Assembly: GCA_903870545.1 (NCBI GenBank)
Contig: CAIQDI010000022.1
Span: 1-59,850 of the forward strand
DNA length: 59,850 nt
From: an uncultured Pseudomonadota bacterium
GTDB lineage: Bacteria; Pseudomonadota; Gammaproteobacteria; Methylococcales; Methylomonadaceae
Direction of reading: 5' to 3'
The notes below the pieces were generated by a model. That model did not search any database. It was not told the DNA's origin and saw nothing but the letters and a program-made list of their open reading frames with translations. Every line of letters begins with the position of its first letter. Position 1 is the stretch's first letter. Below, piece by piece: positions 1 to 9,396 of this stretch. The translations under genes and the position numbers were made by a program.

Positions 1-3000
1 ATTTGCTAACGTGATTTGTGTATCTGTTACGGTAGACACAACATTCGTCAACGCATTTGTGCCAGTATCTAGCGCATCAGCTAGAATTAACACAGGCGTT
101 GCACTACCTGTTAAAGAGGTGAAACCAGCTAATTGTGCGGCGGTTAAGGTTGTTGTTCCAGCAAATGTCAATATACCCGCCCCCGTTGCAGCACCTGCAG
201 TTGCAGAACCTGCGGTTGTAGCATGGAATTTAGCAACCGCAAGATTAGCCCCAGTTGTTGTACTAATCGTATCAGCCGCAGCCAAACCAACAACGACGGT
301 ACTAACAGTTGGTAACGCGGCGACGGCAATGGTATCTGCAGACGCTCCACCAAATACAACGGTTTGAGCGGCAGCTCCTAACGTCACGCTATTGGCACCA
401 CCTGTGTACAACGTGAACGTTTCAACGGCAGCGGGTAACACTGCAGCCGCACTGATTGCATCACTTACGCTAATGTTTTGCGTACCTGCTGCCGAACTAA
501 TTAACGCCGCTTGCGCTGCTGACAATGTACCTGTTGCTGCGTTATCCACGTTGTAATGAACTGTTCCCCCTCCACTAACACCAAAAACACCACCAGAAAT
601 GTTACCTGCATTTGGTACCACCACCACGTTAGCACCAGCAGCTAAGTTGATCGTACCAGATGGGACAGTAATAGCTCGGAGCGTATCATCACCGGCACCT
701 AACGTAATATTTTGATCACCAACGCCCATTGTGACATCGAAGTTCGCAACAGAACCCGTAAAGGTTTTGCCCGCCCCACTAAATCCAGTCACAGTGATGG
801 TATCGCCAGTTGCACCGGCAATGGTTAAATTACTATGACCAGCCCCCACTGAAATCGCACTGTTTGTGGTGTCATCTGCGAAAGTAAGGTCTAACGCACC
901 GGTAGTAGTGGTAGCGACAACATTTGCAGGGTTAGCTTGCCCAACGCTTGTCAAGGTATAACCTACGTCACCAGCTAACGTGATTGTTGATGTGCCAGTT
1001 GTAGCAGCTCCATTTACAGCTACAGCAGTAACAGCACCCGCCGTATAGTTAATACTCGTATTGCCCGCACCCGTAATAATCGTTGCAATAGCCGAAGTAT
1101 TGGCATTTGTACTCAACACAACAGAACTTGCGCCCGTCAATTGCAATGTTTCCACACCTGTAACGTGAGCAAAACCAGCGTCGGTAAGTCCTGTACTCGC
1201 AACACTCAATACCAACGTATCAGTTTCAGTACCACCTGCAATGGTGACATCATTCAATGTGGCGTTAGAACTAGGGTTAGTGAGAGTAATGGTATCGTTA
1301 TTAGCACCGCCATCGATAGAATCGAGTGCAGAAACTGCACCTGCGTTAATCACATCATTACCCGCTGCGCCGCTGATAGTATCGGCACCAGAACCGCCAG
1401 TAATGGCATCAGATGCGGCACCACCGGTCACATTGAATTTACCATTGGTTTCTGCTGAACCAACAAAAGCGAGGGTGTTGGTTCCTGTTAAGCTACCCAC
1501 GACTGTCAAAGTTGCACCAGCAGCTACCAATCCATCAACCGTGGTGAGCGTATTGCTGGCAACGTCAGCCAAAGTAATCGTTGCATCGCCAACAAATGCT
1601 GTAGCGGGTAGTTCTGTCGTCGCAGGTGATATAGGCGTTAATACGGTCGTTAACGTGATATTAGCAGCGGTACTGTTCACCGTTGTGAAACTGCTCAACT
1701 GCACTGCTTTCATTGTCACTATTCCAGCTGCCGTCAACGTTTCCGCTGTGGTTGCTGCGCCGCTATTCACGCCCGTAATGTTTGCTCCAGCGGTTGTAAC
1801 CAGTACGTCAGTGCCATCACCAAGCGCATAAGTTCCTGTTGCGGTAAGTCCGCTAATGCGTACCGTATCGACTGCCGCACCGCCGGTCACATTAGCCGCC
1901 GCTGCCGTAACAGTCACATCATATTTCGACACGCTACCAGCAAATGTTGTACCGCCAAAGCCAGTAACGGTGATGGTGTTTGAGGCTGAAGTACCCGTTA
2001 ACGTCAACGCAGTGGATGCGCCTACAGCAGATGCGTTCAACGTTCCACTAGCATTCGGTTTGATGTAATCAATTTTCGCGGTGTCTGTAATTAACCCAGC
2101 AAGCCCCGTGCTGATGTTTGATGGTGAATCGGTAATACTAATCGTGTCATCTGCCGCCAATTTCGCGGCGGTAATGTTCACTTCTTGCGCGACGGTGAAA
2201 GCAATTTCTGTTGTATCGCTGGCATCAATGGCATCAATTAACGCTACGTTAGTCGGTGTCGTTAAGGTTGCCACTGCCGCCGCAATATGTGCGCTGGTAT
2301 CGACCACATAAACGGTATTCGCTACAGTCCAAGGCGAGGTAGGTGAAACAAATTCACTGACGGTATAGGTTTTTACGGAAGAAATATCACCGCTCGCATC
2401 TTTAATAATGGCACCGCCGGCGACACCTTGCAATTTCACCAACACGTCATTGGCACCCACGCCCGCAACGGTATCCGAAACGAAAACGTACGAATCGGTG
2501 CCGAAAGTAAACAAGGCAGATTCGCCTGATACTTGCGTGCCGCTTTGAATTGCTTTTTCAGTCGCGACGATTCTTTCTGCAAGCGTATCGTCATCCGTTT
2601 GGAAAGTCGCTAAACCAAGGGTGGAAATTGCAGCCGTACCTGAAACTGGCACAGTGACGGAGGTCGCGTTAATTGTTACGGCGGGCGTAAAGTTAATCAC
2701 ATCCGTCAGGCTACCAAAATCGGTAATCGTATCGAATACGTTGGTACTTGGAGCTGAACCGTTCGCACCCGTTACCATTTTGAAACTGTCATTGCCTGCG
2801 CCACCGGTGACGGTATCAATACCAGAACCGGCGTTAATCGTGTCATTACCCGCACCGCCATCAATCGAATCATTGCCGGAACCGCTGGTAATGCTGTTGG
2901 TGCCAGTCGTAGCCGTGACGGTTAAATTACCGGTGTACGCAGAAGCCGCTAAATCGCCGGCGACCAATGAAACCGTTGTCGCGATAGAACCCGTTAACGT

Positions 3001-5022
3001 CAACGCGGCATCATTAACCAAACTATCGGCATTCACGGTGGTGATACCGGCATTGGTCGCATAAACACCCAACGCCAAAGCCTGTGCGGTGGTCGCGCCT
3101 AATTTAACGATTTCAACGTTAGAAACATGAATTAAATCGCTGTCGGTGTAGGTTGCGGCATTGCCCAAAATCAACGTATCGGTACCATCGCCACCATCAA
3201 CGGTGTGCGTGTGTCCTGCTGTTGAGCTGGTCAAGGTAATCGTGTCATTGCCGGCACCTGATGAAATGCTGTCGCCAGCCGTTCCACCGGTTGAAATAAT
3301 GTCGTTGCCAGCACCAGAAAGAATCGTTTCTGCAACCGCTTCACCGGTGACCGTGCCAGAGGTTTCAATACCAGATGTAGTAATCACATTGGTTTCTGCA
3401 CTTTGTACCAGCGCGAATTTTTTACCCAGCACCCAATCTTGCGCGTCCGCTGAGAAATGCGCCGCTTGAGCCGGTGTAAACCGTTCCAATTGTCCGTTAC
3501 TGACGGTGGTCAATTGCGATAATTGTGCAGAAGTAATGCCTTGCACTGCGTCGGTGGTCAACGCACTCATCACAGCGGTACCGAATCCTTTAAACGACAC
3601 GGCTTTGATTTGTTCCACTTGCGCCGAAGTCAGACCGGCAATTTGTTCCGTGGTCAAGGTGCTGATTTGTGCGGAAGTCAAATACGACGCTTGATCTGGC
3701 GTTAATTTGCTCACTTGCGTGGAATCTAAACCTGAAACGGTCATTTTATTGGTAAGGTTAGCCGGTAATTCTGCCACCGCCGCTGTGTTCAACGACGTAA
3801 GTTGCGTCGATGACATTTTAGCCAATTGCGTGCCGGACATGGCTGCCGCTTGTTCCCCACCCATTTTTGAAATTTGCGCGGTGGTGAATTTAGAAACTTG
3901 TGCAGGGGTAAACGCTGCCATTTGTTCCGTCGATAACGCCGCAAATACGTCAGAACTTAAATTCTTAATCAGGGTGGTGGGCAAACTTTTCAACGTAGAC
4001 GGCTGAAGGGCAGTCACGTCTTCGGATTCCATTGACGAAATTTGAGCAGAATTAAAGTATTTTAATTGCGTTCCGGATAATGCACTGGCTTGATCTGGAT
4101 TTAACGCAACCACTTGGGCGGTCGTCAAACCTTTGATATTGCCTGCATTCAAACCTTTAATCGCGACCGAATCCAAATTGTTAATGGCTTCTGCGGATAA
4201 CACCGATAATTGCTTAGAATTCATCGCCGCTAAGGTCGAAGAAGTCAACAATGCCGCTGTTTCCGCATTGATTTCAGCCAGTTGCGCGGTTTTTAATCCT
4301 GAAATTTGCGTAGGCGTTAACGTGCTGAATTGTTCTGACGTTAACGAAGCTAACGACACGCCACCGATGTTTCCTTTCACAAAACCTTTCAACGCCGCCG
4401 GTGTTAATGCGGCTAAATCTTCGGTGTCCATTGCCGCAATCACGCTCGAACTTAATGCGCCGACTTGTGACGCGGTCAAAACGTGTGCTTGATCTACGGT
4501 TAATGCGCCGATAGTCGCGGTGGTCAAACCGCCGATATTTTTTGCGGTCAATCCGACTATCGCGACAGTGCTAATAGCAGCAATCGTTGAGTTTGCTAAA
4601 TGATTAACCGTCGCTAAACTGAATGCCGCAACTTGCGTTGATGTTAAGCCGGCAGCGTGTTCTGCGCTTAACGTTGCCGCTTGCGCGGTGGTCATTGATT
4701 TTAATTGTGTTGGAGTCAACGCGTGAATTTGGTCACTCGACAACACGGCAACTTGATCGGTTGTCAGTAATTTAAAATTTAAAGCGGGAATTTGTTTTAC
4801 ATCAATACCGGTGAATGAATCAGCCGGAACTAATTTCAATGACAAAGCGGCTAATTGATTTGCCGTTAACGCGCCAAGTTGTTCAGATGTTAACGCAATG
4901 CGTTGTGCCGATGAAAATGATTCAATATCTGAAGAGCTTAACTTAGCAAGTTCTGCCAACGTTAACGTGGATAAATCTAAATGCGTATTGAATTTTGTAG
5001 TAACTACTGCTGCTGTGGCCAT
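1..5022 (-). CDS. Giant RTX-type secreted/surface protein, N-terminal 1674 residues (3' end outside window)
   Basis: One minus-strand frame stays open from the ATG at 5022 to the window edge (1674 codons, no stop). An AGAGGA Shine-Dalgarno sits 7-8 bases before the ATG. Residues ~13-530 are a long run of degenerate octapeptides of the form [LMF]-[TS]-x-x-Q-[IVL]-x-x (for example LTTDQVAV, LSSDQIHA, LTPTQLKS). Calcium-binding RTX nonapeptides follow in three blocks: around residues 575-600, 705-745 and 1200-1250 (GGAGNDTI-like). The remainder is Thr/Ser/Ala/Val/Ile-rich with essentially no Cys, as in adhesins, S-layer proteins and other type I-secreted RTX proteins. No N-terminal signal peptide is visible, which fits type I secretion; the C-terminal secretion signal would lie outside the window. 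Whether it is an adhesin, an S-layer protein or an enzyme cannot be told. The plus-strand open frames opposite it are composition artefacts. Confidence 0.85.
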   Translation of the reverse strand, partial: MATAAVVTTKFNTHLDLSTLTLAELAKLSSSDIESFSSAQRIALTSEQLGALTANQLAALSLKLVPADSFTGIDVKQIPALNFKLLTTDQVAVLSSDQIHALTPTQLKSMTTAQAATLSAEHAAGLTSTQVAAFSLATVNHLANSTIAAISTVAIVGLTAKNIGGLTTATIGALTVDQAHVLTASQVGALSSSVIAAMDTEDLAALTPAALKGFVKGNIGGVSLASLTSEQFSTLTPTQISGLKTAQLAEINAETAALLTSSTLAAMNSKQLSVLSAEAINNLDSVAIKGLNAGNIKGLTTAQVVALNPDQASALSGTQLKYFNSAQISSMESEDVTALQPSTLKSLPTTLIKNLSSDVFAALSTEQMAAFTPAQVSKFTTAQISKMGGEQAAAMSGTQLAKMSSTQLTSLNTAAVAELPANLTNKMTVSGLDSTQVSKLTPDQASYLTSAQISTLTTEQIAGLTSAQVEQIKAVSFKGFGTAVMSALTTDAVQGITSAQLSQLTTVSNGQLERFTPAQAAHFSADAQDWVLGKKFALVQSAETNVITTSGIETSGTVTGEAVAETILSGAGNDIISTGGTAGDSISSGAGNDTITLTSSTAGHTHTVDGGDGTDTLILGNAATYTDSDLIHVSNVEIVKLGATTAQALALGVYATNAGITTVNADSLVNDAALTLTGSIATTVSLVAGDLAASAYTGNLTVTATTGTNSITSGSGNDSIDGGAGNDTINAGSGIDTVTGGAGNDSFKMVTGANGSAPSTNVFDTITDFGSLTDVINFTPAVTINATSVTVPVSGTAAISTLGLATFQTDDDTLAERIVATEKAIQSGTQVSGESALFTFGTDSYVFVSDTVAGVGANDVLVKLQGVAGGAIIKDASGDISSVKTYTVSEFVSPTSPWTVANTVYVVDTSAHIAAAVATLTTPTNVALIDAIDASDTTEIAFTVAQEVNITAAKLAADDTISITDSPSNISTGLAGLITDTAKIDYIKPNASGTLNASAVGASTALTLTGTSASNTITVTGFGGTTFAGSVSKYDVTVTAAAANVTGGAAVDTVRISGLTATGTYALGDGTDVLVTTAGANITGVNSGAATTAETLTAAGIVTMKAVQLSSFTTVNSTAANITLTTVLTPISPATTELPATAFVGDATITLADVASNTLTTVDGLVAAGATLTVVGSLTGTNTLAFVGSAETNGKFNVTGGAASDAITGGSGADTISGAAGNDVINAGAVSALDSIDGGANNDTITLTNPSSNATLNDVTIAGGTETDTLVLSVASTGLTDAGFAHVTGVETLQLTGASSVVLSTNANTSAIATIITGAGNTSINYTAGAVTAVAVNGAATTGTSTITLAGDVGYTLTSVGQANPANVVATTTTGALDLTFADDTTNSAISVGAGHSNLTIAGATGDTITVTGFSGAGKTFTGSVANFDVTMGVGDQNITLGAGDDTLRAITVPSGTINLAAGANVVVVPNAGNISGGVFGVSGGGTVHYNVDNAATGTLSAAQAALISSAAGTQNISVSDAISAAAVLPAAVETFTLYTGGANSVTLGAAAQTVVFGGASADTIAVAALPTVSTVVVGLAAADTISTTTGANLAVAKFHATTAGSATAGAATGAGILTFAGTTTLTAAQLAGFTSLTGSATPVLILADALDTGTNALTNVVSTVTDTQITLAN

Positions 5023-5143
5023 GATTAAATCCTCTGTGATTAAGAAACAATTACGATTAAAAATTAACCTAAGTAAACCAGTTTGGAGACTAAATCTGAA
5101 AACACACCGTTATCCCAAACTCTAAACTTTAGTGCGTGTTTTT

Positions 5144-5170
5144 ATATCGGCTGACAGTCGAAAAAATTAA
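5144..5170 (-). promoter_or_regulatory. Possible sigma-28 (FliA) type promoter for the RTX gene
   Basis: On the minus strand TTAATTTT (6 of 8 matches to TAAAGTTT), an 11-base spacer and GCCGATAT (7 of 8 to GCCGATAA) lie about 120 bases before the RTX start codon. The spacing is the one expected for FliA promoters. This is a visual match only. The rest of 5023-5198 shows no other convincing signal. Confidence 0.4.
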
Positions 5171-5198
5171 ATTTAATTCCAGCACTAATTTTCAGTCT

Positions 5199-7421
5199 TT
5201 ATTTACTCGTGTGAGTAAATGCGCCATCCCAATTTTCTTCGGGCGGCGTTTCGCGGTAATGTTCAATGCGTTCCAGATAAGTTTTATACAATTTATCGTT
5301 CGGCTTTAAATCGTGCAATTGATTAAATACCGCTTCCGATTTATCCCACAACTGTTGCCGATAATCGGCTAATGCTTGATGCACCGAATCTAAAATCGTT
5401 TGTTGTTCCGGTGAAATATCCGCCAATTCGGCAATCGGTTCGTAAATTTTAATCGGTTTATTTTTACCTTTTACCCGCACGCGGTCGAGTTCGCGATAGG
5501 CAAATTCGGGCGCGGCGGCTTTGGTCGATTCACTCACAATCATTTTCACGCCGTATTGTTTGGTCAAACCTTCCAATCGTGAACCCAAATTCACTGTGTC
5601 GCCCATCACCGTGTACGCAATCCGAAATTGCGAACCCATGTTGCCGACCACCATCGGTCCGGTGTTGATGCCAATACCCAAATCAATTTCAGGCCAGTTT
5701 TTTAATTTAAACCGCTCGTTAATAATCGGTAGCGTTTCAATCACCGCTAATCCGGCGCGAACCGCTGCCGTCGCGTGTTGTTCCATGTGCAACGGTGCGC
5801 CCCAAAATGCCATAATCGCGTCGCCAATATATTTATCAATCGTGCCTTTGTGATAATGAATAGCGTGCGTTACCGGCGTGAGAATTTCGTTAATTAAATC
5901 GCACAATTCTTGCGGTTCAAGCCCTTCTGAAATGGTGGTAAAACCGCGCACGTCCGAAAAAAATACCGTCATCTCGCGGTTCTCGCCTTTCAGCGTAAAG
6001 TCTTCGTCGGTTTTGCTCATTTCTTCGACCAGTTCGCTGGGAATATATTGCCCAAAAATGTTACCCAATTGTTTTTTGCGGCGACTTTCAAAGAAAAAAC
6101 CAAAGAAAATTTGTACGCCGTAAAGCAATGAAAATAACAATAATGGCGTGGCTAAATGCGTGTCAAAATTTTTCATTGTCCACACATAAAAATTAGCTGC
6201 CACCACCATCGACGCGAAAATGATAAAGACCACCGCCGATGCCACGACTCCTAAACGCGGGAAAATCAACATCGACAAAATTAACAACACTACCAATTCC
6301 AGCGATTCGGCAGCGAGAATATAAGTCGGACGCGATTTCACCGTTTGATCCAGCAACCCGCTCAAAATGTTAGCGTGAACTTCTACCCCCGCGTAAATAT
6401 TTTGTACTGGCGTGGAACGTAAATCCAATAAGCCCGCCGCCGACGTGCCAACAATCACGATTTTATCTTTCAATTGTGAAATGTCCGCCACGCCGCTTAA
6501 AACATCCGTCACCGAAATATACGGAAAGCTGCCTTGTCGTCCTCGAAACGGTACTAATAAATTGCCGCCGTCATCAACAGGAATGGTCAATCCCGCCAAT
6601 GAAATCGCTTCTAAACGACTGTCGCCGTAATCCTCGCTGGTCATAAATTCAACCGGCGGCAAGCCCATAACGTGACGTAAAATCGACAACGATAAGGTGC
6701 TGTAAAGCTGGTCTTTGTATTCCGTCACCATCGGCAAACGGCGATAAACGCCGTCTTCATCCACATTGGAATTATTTAAATATCCGCCCAACGGAGTGGC
6801 GGATTGTAACTGCGCTAAATTGCCAATATAACTGCGTGCTTGAAATAATAACGCCGCAAAATCACGCTTTTCTGTACTCGCTAACGGCGGCGGCAACAGT
6901 CCTAATTCGTTCGTTTCTTCTTGGTGGTGGCTGAGAAAATAGCCCAACACGACGGGACGATTTTGTAAACTTTTGGCAAACTTATCGTCGTACAATAATT
7001 CGGGACGCACTTTTTCAATGGCGGATAAAAATTTACTGTCTTTCTGTAACTCGGTTTGCGCTAATTTATCCAGCGCATCCATGCCGCCGCTGGTGTCTGC
7101 CTCTGAAAATACCACGTCGAATCCCACGACTTTTGCGCCGTAATAATCGAAAAGCATATCCATCAAATACGCTAATTTATCGCGTCGCCACGGCCAATGT
7201 CCTTCTTGCGCTAAACTTTTTTCGTCAATATCCAAAATAACAATGCGATCATCCATCGTGTTCGGCATGGTGGCGCGTAAACGCAAATCGTACAAAATAT
7301 TTTCCACCCGCTGCATCGTTGGAATTGCCATCCAGCCGGCGGTGTGCGCCAAAAATACGGCGGTGAGAATAATGCACAATAACCACTGATGGATTTTCAG
7401 CCACTTGCTACTTAATTTCAT
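5199..7421 (-). CDS. CHASE2-domain class III adenylate/guanylate cyclase
   Basis: Predicted membrane receptor cyclase making cAMP or cGMP. The ATG at 7421 gives 740 aa and follows the upstream HD-GYP stop by 4 bases; an in-frame ATG at 7520 would overlap that gene by 95 bases and is less likely. Domain order: one N-terminal membrane segment (~12-33), an extracytoplasmic CHASE2 sensor domain (~40-360), three membrane segments (~367-445), then a class III cyclase domain (~480-660). Cyclase landmarks visible are the metal-binding Asp490 (FSDVRGFT) and Asp534 (IGDAIMAFW), and the transition-state pair Asn611 and Arg615 (GDTVNLGSRLE). All key residues appear intact, so the protein should be active. 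The substrate (ATP or GTP) cannot be decided by eye. It probably forms an operon with the upstream HD-GYP gene. Confidence 0.88.
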   Translation of the reverse strand: MKLSSKWLKIHQWLLCIILTAVFLAHTAGWMAIPTMQRVENILYDLRLRATMPNTMDDRIVILDIDEKSLAQEGHWPWRRDKLAYLMDMLFDYYGAKVVGFDVVFSEADTSGGMDALDKLAQTELQKDSKFLSAIEKVRPELLYDDKFAKSLQNRPVVLGYFLSHHQEETNELGLLPPPLASTEKRDFAALLFQARSYIGNLAQLQSATPLGGYLNNSNVDEDGVYRRLPMVTEYKDQLYSTLSLSILRHVMGLPPVEFMTSEDYGDSRLEAISLAGLTIPVDDGGNLLVPFRGRQGSFPYISVTDVLSGVADISQLKDKIVIVGTSAAGLLDLRSTPVQNIYAGVEVHANILSGLLDQTVKSRPTYILAAESLELVVLLILSMLIFPRLGVVASAVVFIIFASMVVAANFYVWTMKNFDTHLATPLLLFSLLYGVQIFFGFFFESRRKKQLGNIFGQYIPSELVEEMSKTDEDFTLKGENREMTVFFSDVRGFTTISEGLEPQELCDLINEILTPVTHAIHYHKGTIDKYIGDAIMAFWGAPLHMEQHATAAVRAGLAVIETLPIINERFKLKNWPEIDLGIGINTGPMVVGNMGSQFRIAYTVMGDTVNLGSRLEGLTKQYGVKMIVSESTKAAAPEFAYRELDRVRVKGKNKPIKIYEPIAELADISPEQQTILDSVHQALADYRQQLWDKSEAVFNQLHDLKPNDKLYKTYLERIEHYRETPPEENWDGAFTHTSK

Positions 7422-7425
7422 GGAG

Positions 7426-9048
7426 TTACTCGATGTCAATTTGTTCGGCGGTGAGAAATTTTTTGGCGTATTTTTTAGGAATGTCGTGCGCGATAAAGGC
7501 ATCGTAAATATCCGGGTCAATATGCCCTTCTTCGCTCATTTTTCCCAAAATAAACAACGCTTCAGACAACTTTTTACCGGGTTTATACGGACGATCCGAT
7601 GCCGTTAAGGCTTCAAACACATCCGCAATCGCCATCGCGCGGGCTTGAATCGGCAATTGTTCGCGCGTCAAACCGTTTGGATAACCTTTACCATCCATCC
7701 GTTCGTGATGACCGCCGGCGTATTGCGTGACATTTTGTAAATGTTTCGGCCATTTAATCGCACTCAACATCGAAATCGTGACGCTGATATGATTATTGAT
7801 AATTTTACGTTCTGCATCCGTCAAGGTGCCGCGTACGATACTAAGATTGTACAACTCGTTGCCGCTCAATAAGGGCAGCATTTCGCCATTTAATTGCCAA
7901 GTAATCGCCTCCAAACTGTTTAATCGCCGTAATTTATCGTCTGACATAAATTCGCCGCCGGTATTACAGGTTTTGATAAACTCGAATTCCTCCGCCAGAA
8001 AATCGAGATTACTTTTTAAAGCGAATTCTAAAATATCTTCGGGCAAGGGTTGACCGGCTTTCAAGGCTTCAACTTGACGTTTCAGCATGGCAATTTCCGC
8101 ATCGCGTTTTAACACTTCAAAGCGTGTTTCGATAAGGTGAATCCGGTCAAAAATGGTTTCTAATTTGGTTGATTTATCGACCACCGCTTCAGGCGTGGTG
8201 ATTTTGCCGCAATCGTGCAATAAACCCGCGATGCGTAATTCGTAACGATCTGCGTCGGACAATAAAAAATCTTTCAAATAGCCCGTGTCGGTATTGTGCG
8301 CGGCATCGGCAATCATCATAGTAAGTTCAGGCACGCGCCGACAGTGTCCACCGTTGTACGGCGATTTTTCATCGAGCGCATTCGCAATCAACATAATCAT
8401 CGATTCAAACATTTGCGCCAAATCGGTAATCAATTGCTGTTTCGTTAATACCGTCGCCGCTTGAGAAGCGAGCGATTCACAAAAACGTTGCGCGATGGCG
8501 TTGAACGGAACAACTTGTTTGGTGTGGGAATCGAGTGCGTTAATCAGTTGCAACATACCCACCGTTTCGTGTTGATGATTTTTAAGCGGAACGGTTAAAA
8601 AGGAGGTCGAATGGTAATGATTTTTTTCATCAAATATTTTTGTGCCTCGAAAATCAAACCCGTCCGCGTTGTAAGCGTCCTCAATGTTAATCGTTTCATC
8701 TTTGTGATAGGAATAACTCACCACGTTTTTTAGATTCGGTTCACCATCGGCACCAAATAATGGCACAGTGGGTAAGTCAATCGCATTTTTGCCGCTGCCG
8801 TTAAGATGAATGCCTAAACTGCCGGAATGAATAATTTCGATTTTAATCTCATCGCCTTGAATCATGTAAATCGTGCCGCCGTCGGCATTCGTCAAGGAAA
8901 TGGCACCAACTAAAATTTTTTCCAATAATTCCGTGGCACTGTGTTCAGAAGATAACGCAACACCAATATCGGTCAGTTTTTCAAACTGGCTTACAATGTG
9001 CTTAACTTCAAGATAATGTTGATAATCGATTTCGGTAATGTTTGTCAT
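7426..9048 (-). CDS. GAF domain / HD-GYP cyclic-di-GMP phosphodiesterase-like protein
   Basis: Cytoplasmic protein of 540 aa. An N-terminal GAF sensor domain (~15-200) is followed by an HD-GYP domain (~215-530), a family that hydrolyses cyclic di-GMP. Visible motifs are HD at 278-279 (LLHDCGK), HHExxDGxGYP at 447-457 and a downstream AIADVFEALTASDRPYK segment, so the metal-ligand and GYP signatures are present. An insertion of about 100 residues, helical and charged, lies between the HD motif and the HHE motif and makes this domain longer than usual. The gene is followed after 4 bases by the CHASE2 cyclase, so the two nucleotide-signalling proteins are very likely co-transcribed. It is divergent from motAB, which is suggestive because c-di-GMP commonly controls motility, but a direct link is inference. 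Confidence 0.88.
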   Translation of the reverse strand: MTNITEIDYQHYLEVKHIVSQFEKLTDIGVALSSEHSATELLEKILVGAISLTNADGGTIYMIQGDEIKIEIIHSGSLGIHLNGSGKNAIDLPTVPLFGADGEPNLKNVVSYSYHKDETINIEDAYNADGFDFRGTKIFDEKNHYHSTSFLTVPLKNHQHETVGMLQLINALDSHTKQVVPFNAIAQRFCESLASQAATVLTKQQLITDLAQMFESMIMLIANALDEKSPYNGGHCRRVPELTMMIADAAHNTDTGYLKDFLLSDADRYELRIAGLLHDCGKITTPEAVVDKSTKLETIFDRIHLIETRFEVLKRDAEIAMLKRQVEALKAGQPLPEDILEFALKSNLDFLAEEFEFIKTCNTGGEFMSDDKLRRLNSLEAITWQLNGEMLPLLSGNELYNLSIVRGTLTDAERKIINNHISVTISMLSAIKWPKHLQNVTQYAGGHHERMDGKGYPNGLTREQLPIQARAMAIADVFEALTASDRPYKPGKKLSEALFILGKMSEEGHIDPDIYDAFIAHDIPKKYAKKFLTAEQIDIE

Positions 9049-9248
9049 AACGAATAGTTAGTTTGTTAATTGATTTAAAACAGCAAATGAACTCATGCTA
9101 AAAATTTAGCACAATAAATAAAGCAGTAAAATTGGGTGCGTGCGTTTGGTCTAATAGTAGCATTCTGCGTGAGTTTTTCACATAAACGTCAGCCAATTGT
9201 ACAAGTAGTTATCGTTACCTCATTATGGTTATTCACAGTATAATTTTT

Positions 9249-9273
9249 TAAAAATACGTTTTGCTGCCGATTA
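9249..9273 (+). promoter_or_regulatory. Possible sigma-28-like promoter for motAB
   Basis: GCCGATTA (9266-9273) matches the FliA -10 box GCCGATAA at 7 of 8 positions. A TAAA at 9249 sits two bases closer than the ideal spacing. It lies in the 9049-9333 divergent gap upstream of motA, the class of gene FliA usually drives. The -35 match is weak. Confidence 0.4.
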
Positions 9274-9396
9274 ACTGGCAAATCTACGCCACATTTAATG
9301 TGATAGATAAAACGTTACGCAATCTATTTAACGATGACGGCTATATCAGAAGTTATAGCGCGTAGTAATTTAATTACACCAGCACACGAGAAAAAA

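Noticed and set aside
11-5125. Many plus-strand open frames of 60-200 codons opposite the RTX gene
   Set aside because: They are mirror frames of a Thr/Val/Ala-rich repetitive coding sequence, lack ribosome-binding sites and resemble no family.
7422-7520. Longer cyclase N-terminus overlapping the HD-GYP gene by 95 bases
   Set aside because: The ATG at 7421, four bases after the HD-GYP stop, is the normal operon spacing.
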